DNA of 8,314 nt, from positions 1 through 8,314 of the forward strand of contig JAAFGW010000120.1 in the NCBI GenBank assembly GCA_010365175.1. Direction: 5' to 3'. The DNA is from Sulfuriferula multivorans (GTDB lineage: Bacteria > Pseudomonadota > Gammaproteobacteria > Burkholderiales > Thiobacillaceae). Each line of letters starts with the position of its first letter. Position 1 is the stretch's first letter. The notes beneath the pieces were generated by a model. It was not told the origin of the DNA. It searched no databases and saw only the letters and a program-made list of their open reading frames with translations. Positions 1 through 6,460 of the stretch are shown here, one piece after another. The translations under genes and the position numbers were made by a program.

Positions 1-24
1 CCTTTCCTCTATTTTCAATTCTGA
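1..24 (+). CDS. 3' end of a probable AlgI-type MBOAT O-acetyltransferase gene (partial)
   Basis: Frame 1 reads PFLYFQF and then TGA at 22-24, eight bases before the algJ-like start. As I recall, AlgI-family membrane-bound O-acyltransferases often end in a short aromatic SPFLYFQF-like tail, and algI directly precedes algJ in alginate loci. The call rests on seven residues plus the neighbour, so it is suggestive only. AlgI is an inner-membrane protein thought to move acetyl groups from a cytoplasmic donor to the periplasm for the SGNH proteins encoded here. The body of the gene lies outside the window. Confidence 0.5.
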   Translation, partial: PFLYFQF

Positions 25-31
25 AGCTGCG

Positions 32-1171
32 ATGTTGAACAAGTACCCCTCTGCAAATAGTTCGCGGGCACCGTCACGCCATGCCGCGTTAGCGGCCCTG
101 ACATTGCTGATCGTCATGGCTATCGGCGCATGGCAAATGGTGGCTGCCGCCCTAAGCCCAGCCGGACTGGATTTTCCTCGCAACTGGACGGATTTTCGGG
201 AAGGACGAACCACCGGAACCCTCGAAAAGCAGCTTGACCACAAGCTCCCGGCGCGCCAGACGCTTATCGCCATCGCCAACAGCGTGCGGTACATCGTGAC
301 TGGCGGCGGCGGCGAGCAAGTGCGAACCGGCAAGGAGGGCTGGTTGTTTCTCACCGACGAGTTACGGTTTGACGCCGGTGGAAGCGCTCATCTGAGCGCA
401 CGCGTCGCGCTATTTGAAGCCGCTGCACGCCAGCTTGATCGACAAGGCGTGAAATTGGTCGTCGCCCTGGTCCCTGATAAGGCACGCCTGTACTCAAGCA
501 AACTGGCGAATGGGCGCTACCCTGAATACAACCGGTTGCGCTATCAGGATACGTTGGCGGCTTTGCGGATGCACGACGTGACTGTCGCCGATTTACTAAC
601 ACCCTTAACCCTTGGTGCAGTCCAGGGCGATGTGTACTACCGCAGCGATACACATTGGAACCAAACGGGCGCTCAAATTGCCGCAGACGCGGTCGCACTC
701 ACTGTCAGGCGGCTTGGGGTTGATCTGGAAAGAACATCATTCAACAGCGTGACCGCTGGAGCCCCGGCAGAGCGACCGGGCGACCTGATCCGTCTGATGG
801 GCCTTGACGACACCCCGAATGCGCTACGTCCACGTCCGGATCTGGAAACCCCGGTTGTCACACGCCAGAGCAGTGTTGACAGCACTAGCGGACTGTTTGG
901 CGACTCAGTCGTACCGGTTGTTCTGACGGGAACTTCCTACTCATTGCGCGGAAATTTCCACGGTTTTCTGCAGCAGGCACTCGCCGCTAAAGTTCTGAAC
1001 GTCGCCAAGGATGGCGGTGGTTTGTTGCAAGCGACGACCGAATACTTGACAGACGAATCGTTTCGCTCCGCCAGGCCCACAGTATTGGTATGGGAGGTCC
1101 CCGAGCGCTTTATGTTCACCAAGCTGGCTGGAGAGCCGAATTGGCTTGCAAAGGTGGCTTTGCGCCCCTGA
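32..1171 (+). CDS. algJ: AlgJ-like membrane-anchored SGNH O-acetyltransferase
   Basis: This 379-residue protein has a basic N-terminus and one hydrophobic segment at about residues 19-41 with no clear signal-peptidase site, so it is probably an inner-membrane signal anchor with a periplasmic catalytic domain. AlgJ/AlgX hallmarks appear in order: GKEGWLF (100-106), VPDKARLY (147-154), SDTHWNQTG (205-213) with Asp206 and His208, GTSYS (300-304) with nucleophile Ser302, and WEVPER (354-359). Asp, His and Ser form the catalytic triad of this family. The length fits AlgJ, and there is no C-terminal carbohydrate-binding domain. ATG at 32 follows the upstream stop by 7 nt with a weak GAAG (23-26) ribosome site, and the frame stays open to the window edge. 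In known systems AlgJ works with AlgI and AlgF to acetylate the polymer in the periplasm. The gene is read with the upstream MBOAT gene and converges on the AlgX-like gene 59 nt downstream. Confidence 0.88.
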   Translation: MLNKYPSANSSRAPSRHAALAALTLLIVMAIGAWQMVAAALSPAGLDFPRNWTDFREGRTTGTLEKQLDHKLPARQTLIAIANSVRYIVTGGGGEQVRTGKEGWLFLTDELRFDAGGSAHLSARVALFEAAARQLDRQGVKLVVALVPDKARLYSSKLANGRYPEYNRLRYQDTLAALRMHDVTVADLLTPLTLGAVQGDVYYRSDTHWNQTGAQIAADAVALTVRRLGVDLERTSFNSVTAGAPAERPGDLIRLMGLDDTPNALRPRPDLETPVVTRQSSVDSTSGLFGDSVVPVVLTGTSYSLRGNFHGFLQQALAAKVLNVAKDGGGLLQATTEYLTDESFRSARPTVLVWEVPERFMFTKLAGEPNWLAKVALRP

Positions 1172-1230
1172 CATCGACTCCCGCCAGAAGGTGAATAACG
1201 CCGAACAAGTTCCCAGCGCTGACCCTGTCC

Positions 1231-2631
1231 TTATTTGAGAATGTCCTCCGGCTGGCGGCAAACTTGCAGCCCTTGGATGACGAAGCTATTGTTCTTTCCA
1301 GGAAAGATTCGTAGCTTGGTGAATCCGCTGCCATTTGACGGCAGCGGCGTTTTGAAGGCGTGCGCGGCATCATCGCCGGCAACATCCATCGTGAATCGCC
1401 GGGTCGTCACGCCCGGACCAGACCCTTCAAGAATCATACTTTTGGATCCGTCCGTGACGACCCGTGCAGCCAGGTAGTCCAGCTGCCCGATCGGCTTGTC
1501 AAAGCGGATGTCGATGAATTCCTTGTCGCTCGTCGGCCCAGTGGAAACACTGTCGCGCTTCGCGTTAACAACGCTTGCACCGAGCCCAACAGGCAGAACC
1601 GTAGCGGTCGCCGCGGATACTTTGCAGCTCGTTTGTACCCAGGCTGAGGCGCGTAACAACCACTCGGTATTATTGCTGACGTAGCGGGCATCTCGAAACC
1701 TGAAGTCGGGCGGCGCGCGCATGTCACGCTCTGGCATCTCCCATATCAACATCCTGGGGGCTTTTGTCTGAAAAGCATCGTCACGCAGATAGCTTTCCAT
1801 TCCAACCCATGAACCTTGATCAGCACCAATGCCGATGGCGAGAATATCGCGTTGCAGCACATAGCGCAGGGCATCCGCAAAGCCGGTCCAGTCGCGCGAG
1901 TAGCTGCTGCCGACCAAGGTGAGTCCGAGCGGTGCACGATTGCCCAGCAGGTCCTCCTTCGGCGGCCGTGCACGAATCACACTGACAGGGGCAATTTGCT
2001 CAGGCGCAAAGGTCAATGAATTGGGTGGCAATTGTTCGACCAGGTCCCGCCCTTGGGACGGGCGCTTGCGCGTGCCGACGACAATCTCGAATGATTCTTC
2101 AGGCGTCGCCTCAAGTGCCGCTTTCAGCTTTGGATTGGTGTTAATTCCAGCCTTGATGGTTTTGGCCGCCAGCATCGCACCCGTTTGCGTCCAGTGCGTG
2201 TCCAGTCGGAAGAACAAGGGGGTGTCACTGTTGCGCTTGGGGGTGTTCAAGAAGGCTGTGTTGAGATCGATAACACTGACCTGCGCCGCCTGCAGCAGTT
2301 GGCTCATGCGTGCATAGTTGCCCCGCATATAGTCATTGACTTTGATACTGTCCGGCAGATGCTCTGCATAAATACGCATCTTCAATGGCACCATAACCAC
2401 CGCCATGCTGACACCGTTGGCGGAAAGAACCTTATTAAAACGCTGGATTAGCCCGAGCGACGCATCGGTCGCCGCTTCATCGGGGGTATCCGACAACTCG
2501 TACCGATAGAAGAGCCATCCACTTTTACCGACAATGCCCGGCGCCGGCTCTTGCGCCTGCACGACCGGCATGCCGAGCGACCCGGCGCACAATACCCCAA
2601 GTAACCATCGCTTGGTTTTGCCTATCTTCAT
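1231..2631 (-). CDS. algX: AlgX-like periplasmic polysaccharide O-acetyltransferase with C-terminal carbohydrate-binding-like domain
   Basis: The 466-residue product starts with a Sec signal peptide, likely cleaved at VVQA|QE (26/27). The SGNH domain carries GKSGWLF, VPLKMRIYAEHLP, LDTHWTQTG with Asp144 and His146, GSSYS with nucleophile Ser243, and WEMPER. Residues from about 333 to 463 form a separate beta-rich region bracketed by Cys336 and Cys458. This matches the layout of Pseudomonas AlgX, an SGNH domain followed by a CBM-like domain, and the length is close to AlgX's. The start at 2631 is chosen because AAAAGGA (2638-2644) sits 6 nt upstream. The adjacent ATG at 2634 is only 3 nt from it, and a start at 2682 would put 17 charged residues before the signal peptide. 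With this start the triad numbers equal those of the 6461-7462 protein. It should bind and acetylate the polymer in the periplasm. It is the only intact gene fully in the window on this strand, suggesting its own promoter. Confidence 0.92.
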   Translation of the reverse strand: MKIGKTKRWLLGVLCAGSLGMPVVQAQEPAPGIVGKSGWLFYRYELSDTPDEAATDASLGLIQRFNKVLSANGVSMAVVMVPLKMRIYAEHLPDSIKVNDYMRGNYARMSQLLQAAQVSVIDLNTAFLNTPKRNSDTPLFFRLDTHWTQTGAMLAAKTIKAGINTNPKLKAALEATPEESFEIVVGTRKRPSQGRDLVEQLPPNSLTFAPEQIAPVSVIRARPPKEDLLGNRAPLGLTLVGSSYSRDWTGFADALRYVLQRDILAIGIGADQGSWVGMESYLRDDAFQTKAPRMLIWEMPERDMRAPPDFRFRDARYVSNNTEWLLRASAWVQTSCKVSAATATVLPVGLGASVVNAKRDSVSTGPTSDKEFIDIRFDKPIGQLDYLAARVVTDGSKSMILEGSGPGVTTRRFTMDVAGDDAAHAFKTPLPSNGSGFTKLRIFPGKNNSFVIQGLQVCRQPEDILK

Positions 2632-2637
2632 CATTGA

Positions 2638-2644
2638 TCCTTTT
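2638..2644 (-). promoter_or_regulatory. Ribosome binding site of the AlgX-like gene
   Basis: The minus strand reads AAAAGGA, then six bases to the ATG at 2631 and three bases to the ATG at 2634. The spacing favours 2631 as the main start, though either may be used; they differ by one Met. Confidence 0.65.
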
Positions 2645-2653
2645 CGTTGAAGA

Positions 2654-2682
2654 GCTATCAATTCGTGTCTCTCGGGCGTCAA
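2654..2682 (-). promoter_or_regulatory. Candidate sigma-70-type promoter of the AlgX-like gene
   Basis: On the minus strand TTGACG (2677-2682) is separated by 17 bases from GATAGC (2654-2659). The -35 box matches the consensus at five of six positions and the -10 at only three, so this is weak. It lies 23 bases upstream of the chosen start and would give a leader of roughly 15 nt. Some promoter is expected here because the only sequence upstream on this strand is a pseudogene. Confidence 0.3.
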
Positions 2683-2728
2683 ACAAAACGGTCATATATC
2701 GACGTGCCCGGCTGCGAACCATCAATAA

Positions 2729-3359
2729 CTATTTCAGTAACGTGGCAAAAAACGCGTCAACCACGCTTTGCTGCAACTGACACAGCAGACATCCCCAAAT
2801 TTGTAGCCAGTGGTAATCGCAATTTGTGCCCCGGTATTTCCCAATTACCAACTTCGGCTCATTGGTCTTGAGAGCATCATCGCGCAAATGTTCCTTCATA
2901 AAAACCCAGGGCCCTTTGTCCGCCGGAATCGAATGTCAAGAAGATCGGGCTGCAATGTGCACCACAAGCCTACCCGGATAACCCGTATTTTTTTGGAGTA
3001 ACTGATGCCAATCACTGTCACGTCAACATTTTCAGGAGCATTCAACTAACCTGCTTGCGAGACTTCGCTCTTGCAACTTTAGGCACCAACGCTTGTTCTG
3101 CGGCACAACCGGGGGCGCCTTTGGGCCATCGCTTGACCAAATCCCTAGTTCTTTGATTTGTCTTTTGCTCGGACCAGGTGACGGAGCACTTCTCGTCCGA
3201 CATCGCTGAAAGTGCGGCCTTCAACGCCGGAATGTTGTCGATTTCCGCTCTCTCTGTTGCGGCAGCAAGCAGTGCACCGGCAGGCGCCCAGTGCACATAA
3301 CGAGACAGGAACAAAGGCGTGTCGCTAAAGCGCGCCGGGCTATTCGCTGCACAAAATGC
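2729..3359 (-). pseudogene. Decayed AlgX-like SGNH acetyltransferase (short form)
   Basis: Translating the minus strand in shifting frames gives blocks collinear with the intact protein at 6461-7462. From 3359 the reading AFCAANSPARFSDTP corresponds to AFLKSPNRTSDTP, and the same frame continues through LSRYVHWAPAGALLAA and TRDLVKRWPKG to a stop at 3042-3044. A second block then reads APENVDVTVIGISYSK (intact: PDENVGITVIGSSYTN), a third KGPWVFMKEHLRDDALKTNE (intact: QGPWYGMEAYLKDEAFKTNK), and the end reads FFATLLK and TAG at 2729-2731 (intact: VSALLK). Joining them needs several frameshifts, one at a run of seven A (2988-2994). The catalytic Asp is Tyr, while His and the nucleophile Ser are still readable. 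The 5' third is missing: the frame meets TGA at 3360-3362 and no N-terminal homology is seen beyond. It ends like the short form without a carbohydrate-binding domain, so it is a relic of a separate paralogue, not a piece of the neighbouring algX. Confidence 0.87.
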
Positions 3360-3705
3360 TCAGGATTACTCGGAACTATCACTGTTCATGGCCGACCTTC
3401 CGTCAGGCTGTCATCCAGGATGGTCGTCAATTACGGAAAGCGCGCGGACGCGATCTGTACCGCGAGAATATAGAACCCACATTGCACCAAGCATTGCTCA
3501 GACTGGGCAAGCCCGACACATCAAAACGAACGTTGGAAATTGGCACTGAAGATCATTTCATATCATCCATAATAAGCGCTATAGGAATTTTCTAATCGAG
3601 CACCTGGGGGACGGTGCTGCCGGAATTACCCAATATTATTGCCTTTTGCTACGGCAAGTTTCCTATCTTCTGTCATTCGAGATACCTAAGGTCCACGCCC
3701 CACCC
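3360..3705. other. Gap without a recognised gene; unassigned 79-codon open frame on the plus strand
   Basis: No family is recognised here. The plus strand is open from an ATG at 3356 to TAA at 3593-3595. Its latter part (for example RGRDLYRENIEPTLHQALLR) has ordinary-looking codons, but there is no ribosome site and its start lies inside the AlgX relic. It may be a fragment of an unrelated gene whose arrival truncated the relic. After it come a weak promoter-like pair and an inverted repeat (AGCACC 3599-3604, GGTGCT 3613-3618) in the leader of the lipoprotein gene. Confidence 0.35.
3540..3566 (+). promoter_or_regulatory. Possible promoter of the lipoprotein-algF-algX-like operon
   Basis: TTGGCA (3540-3545) and TATCAT (3561-3566) each match the sigma-70 consensus at five of six positions, but the spacer is 15 bases, shorter than usual. 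It would give a leader of about 130 nt before the ATG at 3706. Weak evidence; another start site nearby, such as around CTATAGG at 3580, is possible. Confidence 0.2.
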
Positions 3706-5682
3706 ATGCGCAATTGTTCCGTTTTATTGTCCAGTTTGCTGGGGCTTGGACTTTCTGTGTTCCTGTACGGTTGCGCCGGGTCCAGCCCGACATCCTCTGC
3801 GACCGGTGGTACGCGCTCTCCTCATGGCGAAGCAGCGGCAGCCATCAGCATTGTTCCTCCAGGCACGTATGCCCGGCGGACTCAGGACGAGGTCAAACTG
3901 ACCACTGCAAAAAATGGCAACGAAGCCACCAGCAAGTCGCCCAATGGATCGGCGGCACTCAGGGCAACGGAACCTGCACTTCCTACCGGCCCGGTAGCAT
4001 GGTTGTACGCATCCGCGCCGACGAAGACTTATTTGATCAAAACTGGTGTTGATGCCAGCGTCAATGTCCGGGTCTGGGAAACTTTTTTGCGCAAGTACCA
4101 AATTCCATATTTTCGCGTAGGGTCGGTCGAGGCGCTGGAAAAAATGCAGTCCGGAGTGCTAATTTTGCCCAGCACGGTGGTACTTGGAGAGCGCGAAAAG
4201 TCGGCCATTGTCAATTTTCGAGGACGTGGCGGCTCGGTATTGTCAACTTGGCTCACCGGTGTGCGTAACGAGACAGGCGAATGGAGCGGCTTTGACTTCA
4301 TGGAAAGAACCCTGGACGTCCGTGTTGTAGGTAACACCGAAGATGCCGAAGACGACAACTTCATCATTGTCCACGGCGACAACCCCGTTAGCCACCACCT
4401 AGCAGCGGGAACGCGGGTTTGGACAGAGCGCGTCAAGGACATGCTGCCCCTACGTTTAGTAGGAAAACACTACGCAGCCCAGATCATGGACTGGTCGCGG
4501 ACTTTTTCATCGAAAAAGAAAACGGGAGTCATCACCTTTGACGAACGCCCTGAAGCCTCTGGAAAAAGCTCACGCTCCGTCGTTTTGGGATACCCGGAAC
4601 AGGTATGGCTCTCCGCAGATCCCAAATTGATCGAGGCCATGGCATACAACGCCGTGCTGTGGCTACTTCGCCAGCCGGAGGCTTACGTCGCTGCCTGGCC
4701 CCACCCTTACCACGGCGGTTTTGTGTTGGCGGTGGAAGCCGCCGAAGAAGTAGCGGAAGTGGACTTGGATTTTGCCAAGAAGTTGGAAGAATCCGGCGCC
4801 AAGGGGACCTACTATGTACTTGGCGAAAACATCAGCAAGTCGGCCGCCGTGGTCAAAAAATTGCAGGCCAGAGGACATGAAATTGGCTACTTTGGTGACA
4901 AGTTCGAAGGCTTCAAAAACCAATCCGCTACCAAGCAAGCCACGCGTTTGGCCACCATGCGCAAACTGATCGCAGACGCTGGCGTGGTTCTGCCGGCCAA
5001 TGCCAGCTTCGACGCCCCGATGGACTCGTACGACCAAACGACGGCACAGCTACTGGTCGACGGCAGTTTCGGCAGTTACATCGCATTCATGGACGACACT
5101 GAAGCGCGGCTGCCGATCTTTGCCAAGCAGTCAGGCGATCACCGCCGCCCTACTGTGGTTCTGCCGAGGACCCAAGCGGGCCCAGAGGAATCTATTGAAG
5201 AGGGAGACCCCGAGGTAGGCCTGCAGAACTTCTTTGATGAGCTTACTTTGTCCGGGCAAATGGGAGCTCTCTCGATCATTCGAATTCCGGCACAAAGCCT
5301 GCTCACAGAAAAACAGCGCGGCGAGGTCGTCAGTTACCTAAAGTCTCATCGCGAGAGTCTTTGGCTATCTACGTCCAGTAAAGTCGCACAGTGGTGGAGA
5401 GATCGCTCACGCGTTTCTGCGCGCATTGAACCCGACCCAAAGGCACCCTTATTGATAGTCACCGTGCTTGCAGAATCATCCCCTAAAGAATTGGTGGCAA
5501 TCCAGGTTAACCTTCCCTACATTGGCGCACGGTTGCGGCTGGAGTCTCCTCAGGCCCACAAGCCGTCGCCGACTGTTGGGAAAGTTGACGCATGGCGCTC
5601 TGCCGTGCTGCTCGATGAGTTGGCTCCAGGTGAATACCGCTGGTATTTGCATTTCGATCCGCCAGCAACATCTGAAAAGTGA
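3706..5682 (+). CDS. Lipoprotein with amidotransferase-like domain and degenerate NodB-like deacetylase domain
   Basis: The 658-residue product begins with a lipoprotein signal peptide: basic N-terminus, hydrophobic core and lipobox LYGC with Cys23. A low-complexity linker runs to about residue 95. Residues 96-325 look like a Rossmann-type class I amidotransferase-like domain (VLILPSTVVL at 151-160, FRGRGGSVLSTW at 171-182). Residues 335-565 keep the order of a NodB polysaccharide deacetylase (GGFVLAVEA, GTYYVLGENI, GHEIGYFGD, FDAPMDSYD, terminal LWLSTSSKVAQWW). However, the metal-binding Asp-Asp of motif 1, the HxxxH of motif 2 and the Arg of motif 3 are not present, so catalysis is doubtful. 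Residues 570-652 appear to be a beta-sandwich. The domain calls come from motif reading, not a profile search. ATG 3706 is preferred because it gives a clean lipoprotein signal, but its ribosome site is poor (AAGG 14 nt upstream); a TTG at 3646 would bury the signal. A polymer-binding or scaffold role beside AlgF and AlgX is inferred. Confidence 0.72.
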   Translation: MRNCSVLLSSLLGLGLSVFLYGCAGSSPTSSATGGTRSPHGEAAAAISIVPPGTYARRTQDEVKLTTAKNGNEATSKSPNGSAALRATEPALPTGPVAWLYASAPTKTYLIKTGVDASVNVRVWETFLRKYQIPYFRVGSVEALEKMQSGVLILPSTVVLGEREKSAIVNFRGRGGSVLSTWLTGVRNETGEWSGFDFMERTLDVRVVGNTEDAEDDNFIIVHGDNPVSHHLAAGTRVWTERVKDMLPLRLVGKHYAAQIMDWSRTFSSKKKTGVITFDERPEASGKSSRSVVLGYPEQVWLSADPKLIEAMAYNAVLWLLRQPEAYVAAWPHPYHGGFVLAVEAAEEVAEVDLDFAKKLEESGAKGTYYVLGENISKSAAVVKKLQARGHEIGYFGDKFEGFKNQSATKQATRLATMRKLIADAGVVLPANASFDAPMDSYDQTTAQLLVDGSFGSYIAFMDDTEARLPIFAKQSGDHRRPTVVLPRTQAGPEESIEEGDPEVGLQNFFDELTLSGQMGALSIIRIPAQSLLTEKQRGEVVSYLKSHRESLWLSTSSKVAQWWRDRSRVSARIEPDPKAPLLIVTVLAESSPKELVAIQVNLPYIGARLRLESPQAHKPSPTVGKVDAWRSAVLLDELAPGEYRWYLHFDPPATSEK

Positions 5683-5696
5683 TGTCGCCACATCAC
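5679..5696 (+). other. Hairpin across the stop codon, between the lipoprotein gene and algF
   Basis: GTGATGT (5679-5685) and ACATCAC (5690-5696) form a perfect 7-bp stem with a CGCC loop that includes the TGA stop. No T run follows, so it is not a classic terminator. It could stabilise mRNA ends or adjust expression between the two genes. Confidence 0.5.
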
Positions 5697-5719
5697 GCTC
5701 ACAGGAATCAGAGGAACGC

Positions 5720-6448
5720 ATGACCCCGTTTACCGCAACAATCATCGCTAATGGCCGCGCCGCATGGACAGGGCTATTCCTGTCGACTTTGTTCTGCTGT
5801 ACCAGCGCAGTGGCCCAGGGGAGTGGACGCCTATATGATCCGGAACCGCCAATGGACTCAGGTTATCTTCGCATCATCGTCGCGCATCCAGGCGGACCCG
5901 TGGATATCGCGGTGGACGGCCAGTCACGCGTTCAAAAGCTAGCCGCCCAGCAACCAAGCGACTACCTCGTAATTGGTGAAGGTTTGCACACAATCACGCT
6001 GAACACACGAGCCAAGGGCGCCGCACCGATTAGCAAGGCGTTCACAATGGAACGCGGCAAGGCTGTAACTCTAGCCTTCACATCGCTGCACGCCGACGCG
6101 TCGCCCTTTATGTTTGAAGACAAAGGTAATACCAACAAGCTCAAAGCCATACTAACGGCCTATAACCTGAGCGCAAAAGCGGGCGCCATCGATGTCATAG
6201 CAGCCAGTGGAAAAACCAAAGTATTTGGCGGACTGGCGTATGGCACATCAGCTTCTCTTCAGGTCAACCCTATCACGGTTGACCTAATGGCCTCACCTAA
6301 CGACGGAAAATCTGCTGACGCAAAATTCCGTGTGGAAATGACCCAAGGAGGAACGTACAGTATTCTTTTGCTGCCCGGTGATGCTGGGAAATTAACAGCC
6401 AGGGTGATCCAAAACAAAACCGAACGGTATGCCGGTAGCAACCAATAA
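5720..6448 (+). CDS. algF: AlgF-like periplasmic acetylation accessory protein
   Basis: This 242-residue protein has a Sec signal peptide, probably cleaved after SAVA (32/33). The mature protein opens with RLYDPEPPMDSGYLRI, the conserved AlgF start, and carries further AlgF-like segments: FEDKGNTNKLKAILTAYNLS, a variable beta-rich middle, and the TYSILLLPG stretch near the end. AlgF is a periplasmic partner needed for alginate acetylation. It has no acetyltransferase signature and is thought to act as an adaptor to the SGNH proteins. ATG 5720 is chosen because GAGG (5711-5714) is 5 nt upstream and it starts the signal peptide; the frame is open further upstream to 5468, but that part overlaps the preceding gene and is not coding-like. 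The product is somewhat longer than Pseudomonas AlgF. The gene lies 37 nt after the lipoprotein gene and 12 nt before the next, so co-transcription is likely. Confidence 0.9.
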   Translation: MTPFTATIIANGRAAWTGLFLSTLFCCTSAVAQGSGRLYDPEPPMDSGYLRIIVAHPGGPVDIAVDGQSRVQKLAAQQPSDYLVIGEGLHTITLNTRAKGAAPISKAFTMERGKAVTLAFTSLHADASPFMFEDKGNTNKLKAILTAYNLSAKAGAIDVIAASGKTKVFGGLAYGTSASLQVNPITVDLMASPNDGKSADAKFRVEMTQGGTYSILLLPGDAGKLTARVIQNKTERYAGSNQ

Positions 6449-6454
6449 AAGGAG
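6447..6454 (+). promoter_or_regulatory. Ribosome binding site overlapping the algF stop
   Basis: AAAAGGAG overlaps the last two bases of the algF TAA stop (6446-6448) and stands six bases before the GTG at 6461. It fixes GTG 6461 as the start of the next gene and suggests translational coupling with algF. Confidence 0.75.
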
Positions 6455-6460
6455 ATATTT

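Noticed and set aside
1172..1230. A bidirectional terminator between the convergent algJ and algX genes
   Set aside because: The gap holds only a short palindrome (CAGCGCTG, 1214-1221) without a T run on either side.
941..1261. Minus-strand open frames over the end of algJ and the convergent gap
   Set aside because: Antisense shadows of algJ and algX with no recognisable protein features.
2632..2682. Longer start for the AlgX-like gene at 2682
   Set aside because: It adds 17 largely charged residues before the signal peptide and would run through the ribosome site at 2638-2644.
3646..3705. TTG start 20 codons upstream of the lipoprotein gene start
   Set aside because: It would put a non-signal-like stretch before a clean lipoprotein signal peptide; ATG 3706 places the lipobox Cys at residue 23.
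4029..5037. Long minus-strand open frames opposite the lipoprotein gene
   Set aside because: They are antisense to a well-supported gene and show no family motifs, signal peptide or ribosome site.
5468..5719. Upstream extension of the algF frame by 84 codons
   Set aside because: It lies wholly over the end of the lipoprotein gene and the short gap after it, has no family-like sequence, and ATG 5720 has a good ribosome site and begins the signal peptide.
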